Assembly (NCBI GenBank): GCA_035647855.1
Contig: DASRMP010000053.1
Location: 1 to 64,000, forward strand
DNA from: JAAZBW01 sp035647855
GTDB lineage: Bacteria > Actinomycetota > Actinomycetes > Actinomycetales > Actinomycetaceae
DNA length: 64,000 nucleotides
Direction: 5' to 3'
Shown: one piece after another, positions 1-7,258 of the stretch
How the letters are laid out: the number at the start of each line of letters is the position of its first letter
How positions within the stretch are numbered: position 1 is the stretch's first letter
The notes under the pieces: model-generated
What the model was told of the DNA's origin: nothing
The model's input: the letters and a program-made list of their open reading frames with translations, nothing else
The model's database searches: none
Program-made: the position numbers and the translations under genes

Positions 1-67
1 GGGTGCGGTGACCCGCCCCCTCCGGGGACTCAAAATGCATGCTTCCACCGCCAAATCCCGCCTGAAG

Positions 68-187
68 CGTGCACTTAGGGTCCCCGGAGCGAGCTGGGGA
101 ACTTCACACCTCGACTACGGGGTCCGAAGTTCCCCGGCAGGTCCGAAGTTCCCCAGCTTGCCGCCGGGACGAGGTCCGAAGTTCCCC
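68..187. repeat. Short direct and inverted repeats of a GAAGTTCCCC motif
   Basis: GGTCCGAAGTTCCCC occurs at 121-135, 140-154 and 173-187, and the inverted form GCTGGGGAACTTC lies at 93-105. The block at 68-88 (TGCACTTAGGGTCCCCGGA and flank) is matched at 20 of 21 bases, in reverse complement, at 28783-28803 in the second repeat locus. No convincing protein is encoded here. This block seems to be the left-hand part of a composite repeat element whose right-hand part is the phased array beginning at 221. Positions 1-67 hold nothing I can name. Confidence 0.75.
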
Positions 188-220
188 AGCGGCGGTGTCC
201 GGCCCGGTTGGCGGTGTGAG

Positions 221-517
221 GGCGCGCGTTCGTCACATCGGGGCGCATGATCGTCACACGCATATTTCGAGGGCGCACGATCGTCACGAGATGGCTGGCG
301 TTCGTCACATCGGGGCGCATGATCGTCACGGAAGGGCGTACAAACGTCACATCGGCGAAATCGGGGCGCACGATCGTCACGAGATGGCTGGCGTCCGTCA
401 CGATGGCGCAGTGACGTCACTGCGCCATCGTGACGATCGTGCGCCCTCAGCACTCTGCGTGTGACGATCGTGCGCCCCGAGCTCCGGGCCGGATAGTCGG
501 TGTGACCAACGCCCGCC
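221..517. repeat. Phased inverted repeat array, locus A
   Basis: Left arm: eight copies of a motif ending GTCAC, best form GGGGCGCACGATCGTCAC, with motif ends at 236, 257, 287, 308, 329, 350, 380 and 401. Steps are 21, 30, 21, 21, 21, 30 and 21 bp. Two of them (296-308, 389-401) are shortened to TGGCGTTCGTCAC or TGGCGTCCGTCAC. Right arm: the reverse complement GTGACGATCGTGCGCC starts at 430 and 461, plus a degenerate copy at 502 (steps 31 and 41). The arms meet at a 40-bp palindrome. Steps near multiples of 10.5 bp put every copy on about the same face of the helix, as in protein-binding arrays. The open reading frames crossing it are by-products of 21- and 30-base steps being multiples of three. 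Positions 518-649 show no further structure. Confidence 0.85.
396..435. repeat. Perfect 40-bp palindrome at centre of locus A
   Basis: The half-site CGTCACGATGGCGCAGTGAC (396-415) is followed at once by its exact reverse complement (416-435), with no loop. It can extrude as a cruciform or bind a symmetric dimer. The same palindrome with one mismatched pair lies at 29156-29195. Confidence 0.95.
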
Positions 518-649
518 ATGAAGCGACGGGTGCGCGCCTTCGGCACCGGGCCGGGATCTGGGCGATGCCCGGGCGCTCGATGTTTGCGTTGCGAGTCTGG
601 GACTCGCGACCTGGGTCCTTGGTGTCCATGGTCTGAGAGACTGGCGGCC

Positions 650-1468
650 ATGAACGAGCAGGGAGCGACCAGCGAGGAGGGAGCCGCCAGCGAGGAGGGA
701 GCCGCCTCCGAGCAGGGAGCGACCAGCGAGCAGGGAAGGGGAACCGCATCCGAGCAGGGCGGCGCCGAGGATGGTGGTATCGCCGCGATCGTTCTCGCCG
801 GCGGCACGGGCGAGCGCCTCGGCGGGACGAGCAAAGCCGACCTCCGACTCGGCGGCAGGCGCTTCCTCGAGATCCTCATCGCCGGTCTGCGCGCGGAGCC
901 TGGGATTGGGGAGGTCGTCGTCGTCGCACCGCCCGAGGTGGCTGTCCCGGCCGGGGTTCTGCAGACGCTCGAGGATCCGCCGGGAGGGGGCCCGGTCGCG
1001 GGGGTGATCGCGGGACTGGATGCGCTGCGGGTGCCCGTGGGCGAAGTTGCCGTGCTCACCTGCGACGCGCCGTTCGGGGCGCGCGCGATTCCGGCGCTCG
1101 TGGCGGGCCTGCACGCCCGAGAGCGCGACGGCGGCGCCCGAGAGCACGACGGCGCAGCGGCACGAGGAGGCGCGGGTTTCACCGAGTACCTGCTCGCCGT
1201 CTACCGGACGGGCGCGCTTCGCCGGCGAACCGCCGAATCCGCCACCCGCGACATCTCGGCGCGGCGCTTCTTCTCCGCCCTCGACATCACGGAGGTGGCA
1301 GTTCCGCCGCTGGCGCTCGACGACGTCGATACGCCCGAGGATCTGGCGCGGCTGTCAGTGATCGCCGAAGTCGAGCTGGTGGAGGATGTGGGGCACGAGG
1401 GGGCCGATCACGCCGACGGTGTCGCGGACACCTCCCGTGGAACCGGGGGAGCAGACCACCAGAGCTGA
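650..1468 (+). CDS. mobA: Molybdenum cofactor guanylyltransferase MobA-like, with a repeat-encoded N-terminus
   Basis: A nucleotidyltransferase expected to transfer GMP from GTP to molybdopterin in the cytoplasm. The family hallmark AIVLAGGTGERLGG followed by SKADL lies near residues 44-62, the LTCDAPF acidic motif (canonical L-CDMPF) about 95 residues on, and the C-terminal DDVDTPEDLARL is typical. 272 aa from the ATG at 650. No other in-frame ATG, GTG or TTG lies between that codon and the domain, so residues 1-40, an imperfect GA(T/A)SE(E/Q) hexapeptide repeat, are probably translated. The last ~36 codons run past the usual family end and overlap the 3' end of the convergent mogA by 114 bp. 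With mogA and narGHJI close by, its product probably feeds the nitrate reductase. A generic NTP transferase of the same fold is the alternative. Confidence 0.8.
   Translation: MNEQGATSEEGAASEEGAASEQGATSEQGRGTASEQGGAEDGGIAAIVLAGGTGERLGGTSKADLRLGGRRFLEILIAGLRAEPGIGEVVVVAPPEVAVPAGVLQTLEDPPGGGPVAGVIAGLDALRVPVGEVAVLTCDAPFGARAIPALVAGLHARERDGGAREHDGAAARGGAGFTEYLLAVYRTGALRRRTAESATRDISARRFFSALDITEVAVPPLALDDVDTPEDLARLSVIAEVELVEDVGHEGADHADGVADTSRGTGGADHQS
661..753 (+). repeat. 18-bp in-frame tandem repeat in mobA
   Basis: About five imperfect copies of an 18-base unit, GGAGC-ACCAGCGAGGAG-like, encode GATSEE, GAASEE, GAASEQ, GATSEQ and a degenerate last copy. The period is a multiple of three, so copy-number change would not break the frame. 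Confidence 0.8.
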
Positions 1469-1894
1469 CGTGGCGTCCCGCCCCGTTACGCCCACGGGAC
1501 CGCGGGAGAGGCCCGCCATCGGGGTGTTCTGCAGGCCTGCGGCGCGGATCTGCTCGGCCACGCCGGCCAGCTGAGTGTGAAGCAGCGGCTCGATCGCCTC
1601 CGGTGTGACGTCGCGCGGCATGATCCCTGTCCCGCCGGCGGTGACGATGACCCGCGCCCCGCCCGCGATCGCGTCGCGGACCGCCTGCTGGATCTGGCCG
1701 ACGTCGTCGCAAACCACGAGCGGCGCGCCACACACGATGCCGTGCCCCGCGAGCAACTCGACCGCGAGCGGTCCCGAACGGTCTGTGCGCTCGCCGGTGC
1801 TGACCCGGTCCGATACCGTGATGACTGTACCCGGTATGTCCGGAGCAGTCGCGTCAAGGGGGACATCGCTGCGGTGCGAATGGGAGTCGGCCAT
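1355..1894 (-). CDS. mogA: Molybdopterin adenylyltransferase / MoaB-MogA family protein
   Basis: Activates molybdopterin by adenylylation before molybdenum insertion. The 179-aa product shows the family core: VITVSDRVSTGE near residue 25, then VIVTAGGTGI...RDVTPEA around 83-100, AGLSRG, and SPGSTGGVRD near 150. Normal length. The ATG at 1894 is preceded, on its strand, by TACCCT (complement of 1901-1906) with a 6-base gap and no Shine-Dalgarno sequence, so the mRNA is probably leaderless. It is convergent with mobA and the two 3' ends overlap by 114 bp. MoaB and MogA paralogues cannot be told apart reliably here. Confidence 0.88.
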   Translation of the reverse strand: MADSHSHRSDVPLDATAPDIPGTVITVSDRVSTGERTDRSGPLAVELLAGHGIVCGAPLVVCDDVGQIQQAVRDAIAGGARVIVTAGGTGIMPRDVTPEAIEPLLHTQLAGVAEQIRAAGLQNTPMAGLSRGPVGVTGRDATSALVVCSPGSTGGVRDTVGVIGPLVPHILHQLDFGDH

Positions 1895-1900
1895 GAACGC

Positions 1901-1906
1901 AGGGTA
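1901..1906 (-). promoter_or_regulatory. -10-like TACCCT, leaderless start of mogA
   Basis: TACCCT on the minus strand ends 6 bases before the ATG at 1894, which would put the transcription start at or next to the start codon. Confidence 0.55.
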
Positions 1907-1954
1907 TCCGAGGAGATGCGAATCCGGCGTGTCCGGGACGGTGGTCAGGTATTT

Positions 1955-1971
1955 TTGACAGTGATTGTCGG
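1955..1971 (+). promoter_or_regulatory. Possible -35 or CRP/FNR-type site upstream of narK
   Basis: TTGACA-GTGAT-TGTCGG is an imperfect inverted repeat (GACA/TGTC arms) about 80 bases before the narK start. TTGACA alone would also fit a -35 element. Anaerobic control by an FNR-like protein is common for nar operons, but this assignment is only suggestive. Confidence 0.25.
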
Positions 1972-2049
1972 AATAATGCGATCACGTCTTCGGATGGCAT
2001 GGCGCTCGGGCCGATGAGGAAGTCGGACTGACACGCAGTGGAGGTTTCG

Positions 2050-3381
2050 ATGCAGAAGCTCGACACCAGCGGCAGAGTTCTCGTGGGTTGGAATCCCGAG
2101 GATCCGGAGACGTGGGACAGCAAGATCGCGTGGCGCACACTCTGGGTCACCACGTTCTCGATGGTCATCGCCTTCTGCGTCTGGTACCTCGTCAGTGCGA
2201 TTGCGCCGCGGCTCAATGATCTGGGATTCGGCCTCACTCAGGCCCAGCTCTACTGGCTGGTGGCGATCCCGGGCTTGTCCGGTGGTGTGATCCGGCTGAT
2301 CTACATGTTCCTGCCGCCGATCGTGGGCACCCGGAACCTTGTGGGTGTCACGTCGCTGCTCTTCCTGATTCCGATGTTCGGTTGGGGAGCCGTGGTGAGA
2401 TTCTCGGAGGTCTCCTTCGCGGAACTGGCGATACTCGCCGCGCTGACCGGAATTGGTGGAGGCTGCTTCTCGGGGTACATGCCGTCCACCGGCTACTTCT
2501 TCCCGAAGCGGCTGTCCGGCACCGCGCTCGGACTCCAGGCAGGAATCGGCAACTTCGGCGTCTCTCTCATCCAGTTCCTCGGCCCCTGGGTGATGGGATT
2601 CGGTCTCCTCGGACTCGGCATGATTCCCTCCCAGACACGCCCGGACGGGAGCCCCATCTTCGTGTACAACACCGCGATCGTGCTGGTCCCTTGGGCGATC
2701 GTCGCCAGCGTGCTGGCGTTCTGGCTGCTCAAGGACGTGCCGATCAAGTCGAACATCCGCCGGCAGATCGACATTTTCGGCGAGAGGAACACCTGGATTC
2801 TCACCCTCGTCTACATCATGACTTTCGGGGCGTTCTCCGGATTCGCCGCGCAGTTCGCGCTGCTGGTCAACAACACGTTCGGCCGAACCTCGGTATTCGC
2901 CGAACAGGGCATGACCGACCTGCCACTCGGAGCCCAGTACGCGTACCTGGCACCTCTCATCGGAGCTCTCATCCGCGCCCTGTGGGGACCGCTGTGTGAC
3001 CGTTTCGGAGGGGCCATCTGGACCTTTGTCGCCGGCATCGGCCTGACGATCAGCGTCTTCATGGCCGGCCGCCACCTGACGCCGGAGACACCGGACGAGT
3101 TCTGGGGCTTCCTGCTCTGGATGCTGATTCTCTTCCTGTTCACCGGTATCGGGAACGCGGGCACCTTCAAGCAGATGCCGATGATCATGCCCCCACGACA
3201 GGCCGGAGGTGTGATCGGGTGGACCGCGGCCATCGCGTCGTTCGGGCCGTTCTTCGTCGGCGTGGCACTCACCGCCCTGGACGCCCAGGCCTTCTTCTAC
3301 GGGTGCGCGGTGTACTTCGCGTTCTGCACCGTGCTCGTCTGGATTTTCTACGCCCGCCCCAAAGCCCCCTACCCCGGATGA
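2050..3381 (+). CDS. narK: Nitrate/nitrite transporter NarK (MFS)
   Basis: A 443-aa polytopic membrane protein of the nitrate/nitrite porter branch of the major facilitator superfamily. It imports nitrate for the reductase next door and/or exports nitrite. NarK-type hallmarks include the N-terminal WNPEDPETWD, the first helix FSMVIAFCVWYLVSAIAPRL, GIGGGCFSGYMPSTGYFFPK and a second glycine-rich motif GIGNAGTFKQMP in the C-terminal half. The start is the ATG at 2050, because GGAGGT (2040-2045) sits 4 bases upstream. The in-frame GTG at 2038 is less likely. narG starts 10 bp after the stop, so narK is the first gene of narKGHJI. Confidence 0.95.
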   Translation: MQKLDTSGRVLVGWNPEDPETWDSKIAWRTLWVTTFSMVIAFCVWYLVSAIAPRLNDLGFGLTQAQLYWLVAIPGLSGGVIRLIYMFLPPIVGTRNLVGVTSLLFLIPMFGWGAVVRFSEVSFAELAILAALTGIGGGCFSGYMPSTGYFFPKRLSGTALGLQAGIGNFGVSLIQFLGPWVMGFGLLGLGMIPSQTRPDGSPIFVYNTAIVLVPWAIVASVLAFWLLKDVPIKSNIRRQIDIFGERNTWILTLVYIMTFGAFSGFAAQFALLVNNTFGRTSVFAEQGMTDLPLGAQYAYLAPLIGALIRALWGPLCDRFGGAIWTFVAGIGLTISVFMAGRHLTPETPDEFWGFLLWMLILFLFTGIGNAGTFKQMPMIMPPRQAGGVIGWTAAIASFGPFFVGVALTALDAQAFFYGCAVYFAFCTVLVWIFYARPKAPYPG

Positions 3382-3391
3382 CGGAGCGATC

Positions 3392-6300
3392 ATGACGCAG
3401 AACCCTCACCAGCCATCGGCCCCGGCGTCGGCGTCCGGGCCCGCCCAGACCGAGGGTGGCCTGGTGCCCCCGATTCTGGTCGGCCAGGAGGCGCCGGCGG
3501 CCGGTGCCGCCGTACCGGAGTACGCCACCGGACTGTTCCGGCTCGGTAGTTTCCTGCGCCGGGGGACCACCTCTCCGGACGCCCGCCAGCTCTTCCTGAC
3601 CGGCGGCCGGGATGCCGATTCGTTCTACCGGCGCCGCTGGAGCTATGACAAGATCGTCCGCTCCACCCACGGTGTCAACTGCACCGGTTCCTGTTCCTGG
3701 AAGGTCTACGTCAAGGACGGCGTGATCACGTGGGAGTCGCAGCAGACCGACTACCCCACCACTGGCGACGACCTGCCCGAGTACGAGCCCCGCGGCTGCC
3801 CGCGCGGCGCCGCCTTCGCCTGGTACACCTATTCGCCCACGCGGATCCGCTACCCGCACGTCCGCTCGATTCTGCTCGAGCTATATCGCGAGGCGAGGGC
3901 ACGCCTCAAGGATCCCGTTCTCGCGTGGCGCGACGTCGTCGAGGACCCGGTCCGGGCGGCGAAGTACAAGGAGGCCCGCGGCAAGGGCGGCATGGTCCGG
4001 CTCTCCTGGGCCGAGGCGATCGAGATCGTCGCTGCCGCGCACGTCTACACGATCAAGCGCTGGGGCCCGGACCGGCTTGCGGGATTCTCGGTCATCCCGG
4101 CGATGTCGATGATCAGCTACGGTGCCGGCTCGCGATTCTACGAACTGCTCGGCGGCGTGATGCTGTCCTTCTACGACTGGTACGCGGACCTGCCCATGGC
4201 CTCGCCCCAGGTGTTCGGTGACCAGACGGATGTTCCCGAGTCGGCTGACTGGTTCAACTCCGGATACCTCATCATGTGGGGCTCCAACATCCCCCTCACC
4301 CGGACTCCGGACGCCCACTTCATGGCGGAGGCGCGCTACCACGGCCAGAAGGTGGTGGCAGTCTCACCCGACTACGCGGACAACACGAAGTTCGCGGACG
4401 AGTGGCTGCGAGTCGCGCCCGGCACCGACGGCGCGCTCGCGATGGCCATGGGGCATGTGATCCTGAAGGAATTCCACGTGGGGCGGCAGACGCCGCAGTT
4501 CCTCGCCTACATGAAGAAGTACACGGACGCGCCGTTCCTCGTGCGACTCAAGGAGCGCGACGGCGTATACGTGCCCGGCAAGTTCCTCGTCGCCGCGGAC
4601 CTGCCTGCCGCGGACCTGCCCGCCGCGGGCCTGAAGGCCAAGGACGGCCGCGCCGCCCGGAAGCGACGCGAGCGTGACGAATTCCGAACGGTCGTGCTGA
4701 GCCGGAGAGGCGCCGTCGTCGACCCCGGCGGGACCATCGCGGACAGATACGGCGACGACGGCGTGGGCAAGTGGAACCTCGACCTCGGCAAGCTCAATCC
4801 GGCGCTCTCGATCAGGGACGTCGTGGGAGCCGCCGAGGACGTGGAAGTCCTCCTCCCGCGCTTCGATCTGCCCGGCGCGCCCGATCAGGCGTCGATCGGG
4901 GCGGGGATCGTGCGGCGGGGCGTGCCCGCCCGCAGGGTGGGTGACCACCTCGTCACCACCGTCTACGACCTGATGCTCGCCCAGTACGCCGTTCCCCGGG
5001 ACGGGTTGCCCGGGGAGTGGCCCACGGGCTACGACGACGCCGCCTCGCCCGGAACACCGGCATGGCAGGAGGAACACACCGGAGTCCCGGCCGCGGCGGC
5101 CGTGCGAATCGGGCGGGAATTCGCCCAGAACGCGCTGGACACCGGGGGCCGCTCCATGATCGTCATGGGCGCGGGAACCAACCACTATTACCACTCCGAC
5201 GAGATCTACCGGACGTTCCTCGCCCTGACCACGATGACCGGCTGCCAAGGCGTCAACGGCGGCGGCTGGGCCCACTATGTCGGCCAGGAGAAGGTCCGGC
5301 CGATCACGGGCTGGGCGCAGTACGCGATGGCACTGGACTGGCAACGGCCGCCTCGGCAGATGATCACCACCGGGTACTGGTACCTCGCCACGGACCAGTG
5401 GCGGTACGACGGCGCACCCGCGGACAAGGTGGCCTCGCCACTTACAGAGGGTTCCTTCGAGGGGCGGACGACTGCGGACACGCTGGTGGACGCCTCACGG
5501 CGCGGCTGGATGCCGTCCTACCCGACCTTCAACCGCAACCCGCTCCTGCTCGGAGCCGAGGCCGCGGCAGCGGGGAAGACGCCGGGGGAGTACATCGTCG
5601 GGCAATTGGAGGCGGGCGAACTGCGGTTCGCCGTGGAGGACCCGGACGCCCCGGAGAACTTCCCGCGCGTCCTCGCCAACTGGCGGACGAACCTGTTCGG
5701 TTCCTCAGCGAAGGGCACGGAGTTCTTCCAGCGCCACCTGCTCGGCGCCGACAACGCGGTGAACGCGAAGGAGATCCCGGAGGAGCAGCGGCCGAAGGAC
5801 ATGGTGTGGCGCGAGGAGGCGGCCACCGCAAAGATCGACCTGGTGTGGACCGCGGACTTCCGAAACACCTCGACCACCCTGCTCAGCGACATCGTCCTCC
5901 CGGCGGCCACGTGGTACGAGAAGTACGACCTCTCGTCGACGGACATGCATCCCTTCATCCACTCGTTCAATGCGGCAATCGATCCGCCATGGGAGGCGCG
6001 CAGCGACTACCAGATTTTCCAGGCGCTCGCTGCGGTGGTGTCCGAGTTGGCTGTGAAGCACCTCGGGGTGCAGACCGACGTCGTCGCGGCACCCCTGTCC
6101 CACGACACCCCTGACGCGATGGCGATGCCGCGTGGCGAGGTCAAGCCGTGGGCAGAGACGGAGAAGATCCCGGGCGTGACCATGCCCAAGCTGATCCCGA
6201 TAGAGCGCGACTACACGCAGATCCTCGCGAAGTTCAACACGCTCGGCCCGCTCGCGGACAAGGCCGGGATGGTGACCAAGGGCGTCACGTTCGATCCGAC

Positions 6301-7258
6301 CCCGGAGGTGGAATCGCTCGGCGCCCGCAATGGGCTCGCGCAGGGTGGCCCCGGCGCGGGACGCCCGCTCCTGGACACGGACATCAAGGCGTGCGAGATG
6401 GTGCTCAGGTTCTCGGGCACCACGAACGGCCGGCTCGCGACTCAGGGGTTCAGGAACGTCGAGAAGCGGACGGGCCAGACACTCGCGGACCTCTCATCCG
6501 AGGAAGAGGGCAAGCGCATCACATTCGCGGATGTGCAGGCGCGTCCCGTCCCCGTGGTGACATCGCCGGAGTGGTCCGGATCTGAGCACGGTGGCCGGCG
6601 CTACTCCGCGTTCGTGATCAACATCGAGAGGAACAAGCCGTTCCACACCCTCACCGGACGCCAGCACTTCTACCTGGACCACGACTGGATGCGGGACATG
6701 GGCGAGTCCCTCCCGGTCTACCGGCCACCGCTCGATCTCACACATCTCTACGGCGAGGTCGCGCCCGGCACGGAACGCGCCGGCGATGGCGGTCACGCGG
6801 AAGTGGCGGTTCGGTACCTGACGCCGCACAACAAGTGGGCGATCCACTCCCAGTACTTCGACAACCTCCACATGCTCACGCTCTCCCGCGGCGGCCAGGT
6901 CATCTGGATGTCGGACGCGGACGCGGCCAAGGTGGGAGTCCGCGACAACGACTGGGTCGAGGCCTACAACCGCAACGGGGTGGTGGTCGCACGGGCGGTG
7001 GTGTCCCACCGGATGCCGGAGGGCACCGTCTACATGCACCACGCCTCGGAGCGAACAGTGGGTACGCCGGTCTCGGAGATCTCCGGGCTGCGCGGCGGCA
7101 TCCACAACTCACTCACCCGCATCATCATCAAGCCGAGTCACCTCGTGGGCGGCTACGCACAACACGCCTACGCATTCAACTACGTCGGTCCCACGGGGAA
7201 CCAACGCGATGAAGTGACGGTCATCCGCCGGAGGGGGAGCCAGGAGGTCGAATACTGA
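3392..7258 (+). CDS. narG: Respiratory nitrate reductase alpha subunit NarG
   Basis: The catalytic subunit (1288 aa) reduces nitrate to nitrite at a bis-molybdopterin guanine dinucleotide centre on the cytoplasmic face. The FS0 cluster ligands are visible as H93-x3-C97-x3-C101 and C136. The molybdenum-coordinating aspartate is D280 in GDQTDVPESADWFNS. Length is normal for the family. A proline-rich N-terminal extension of ~40 residues and a short duplicated ADLPA stretch near residue 405 are lineage-specific decorations. No twin-arginine signal is seen, as expected when NarGH is anchored by NarI. Its stop shares one base with the narH start. Confidence 0.98.
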   Translation: MTQNPHQPSAPASASGPAQTEGGLVPPILVGQEAPAAGAAVPEYATGLFRLGSFLRRGTTSPDARQLFLTGGRDADSFYRRRWSYDKIVRSTHGVNCTGSCSWKVYVKDGVITWESQQTDYPTTGDDLPEYEPRGCPRGAAFAWYTYSPTRIRYPHVRSILLELYREARARLKDPVLAWRDVVEDPVRAAKYKEARGKGGMVRLSWAEAIEIVAAAHVYTIKRWGPDRLAGFSVIPAMSMISYGAGSRFYELLGGVMLSFYDWYADLPMASPQVFGDQTDVPESADWFNSGYLIMWGSNIPLTRTPDAHFMAEARYHGQKVVAVSPDYADNTKFADEWLRVAPGTDGALAMAMGHVILKEFHVGRQTPQFLAYMKKYTDAPFLVRLKERDGVYVPGKFLVAADLPAADLPAAGLKAKDGRAARKRRERDEFRTVVLSRRGAVVDPGGTIADRYGDDGVGKWNLDLGKLNPALSIRDVVGAAEDVEVLLPRFDLPGAPDQASIGAGIVRRGVPARRVGDHLVTTVYDLMLAQYAVPRDGLPGEWPTGYDDAASPGTPAWQEEHTGVPAAAAVRIGREFAQNALDTGGRSMIVMGAGTNHYYHSDEIYRTFLALTTMTGCQGVNGGGWAHYVGQEKVRPITGWAQYAMALDWQRPPRQMITTGYWYLATDQWRYDGAPADKVASPLTEGSFEGRTTADTLVDASRRGWMPSYPTFNRNPLLLGAEAAAAGKTPGEYIVGQLEAGELRFAVEDPDAPENFPRVLANWRTNLFGSSAKGTEFFQRHLLGADNAVNAKEIPEEQRPKDMVWREEAATAKIDLVWTADFRNTSTTLLSDIVLPAATWYEKYDLSSTDMHPFIHSFNAAIDPPWEARSDYQIFQALAAVVSELAVKHLGVQTDVVAAPLSHDTPDAMAMPRGEVKPWAETEKIPGVTMPKLIPIERDYTQILAKFNTLGPLADKAGMVTKGVTFDPTPEVESLGARNGLAQGGPGAGRPLLDTDIKACEMVLRFSGTTNGRLATQGFRNVEKRTGQTLADLSSEEEGKRITFADVQARPVPVVTSPEWSGSEHGGRRYSAFVINIERNKPFHTLTGRQHFYLDHDWMRDMGESLPVYRPPLDLTHLYGEVAPGTERAGDGGHAEVAVRYLTPHNKWAIHSQYFDNLHMLTLSRGGQVIWMSDADAAKVGVRDNDWVEAYNRNGVVVARAVVSHRMPEGTVYMHHASERTVGTPVSEISGLRGGIHNSLTRIIIKPSHLVGGYAQHAYAFNYVGPTGNQRDEVTVIRRRGSQEVEY

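Noticed and set aside
69..464. Open frame encoding repeated (A/V)HDRH-type peptides over locus A
   Set aside because: The peptide repeats follow from 21- and 30-bp spacing of a DNA motif. The equivalent frame at locus B differs at amino-acid-changing positions, all strands and several frames are open at once, and there is no ribosome site. I treat it as non-coding.
221..517. CRISPR array
   Set aside because: Units are 13-18 bp, invert about a centre and have short, similar spacers; no cas genes are nearby.
1945..3393. Long minus-strand frame opposite narK
   Set aside because: High-GC shadow frame; composition is H, R, D and E-rich with no domain, while narK is certain on the other strand.
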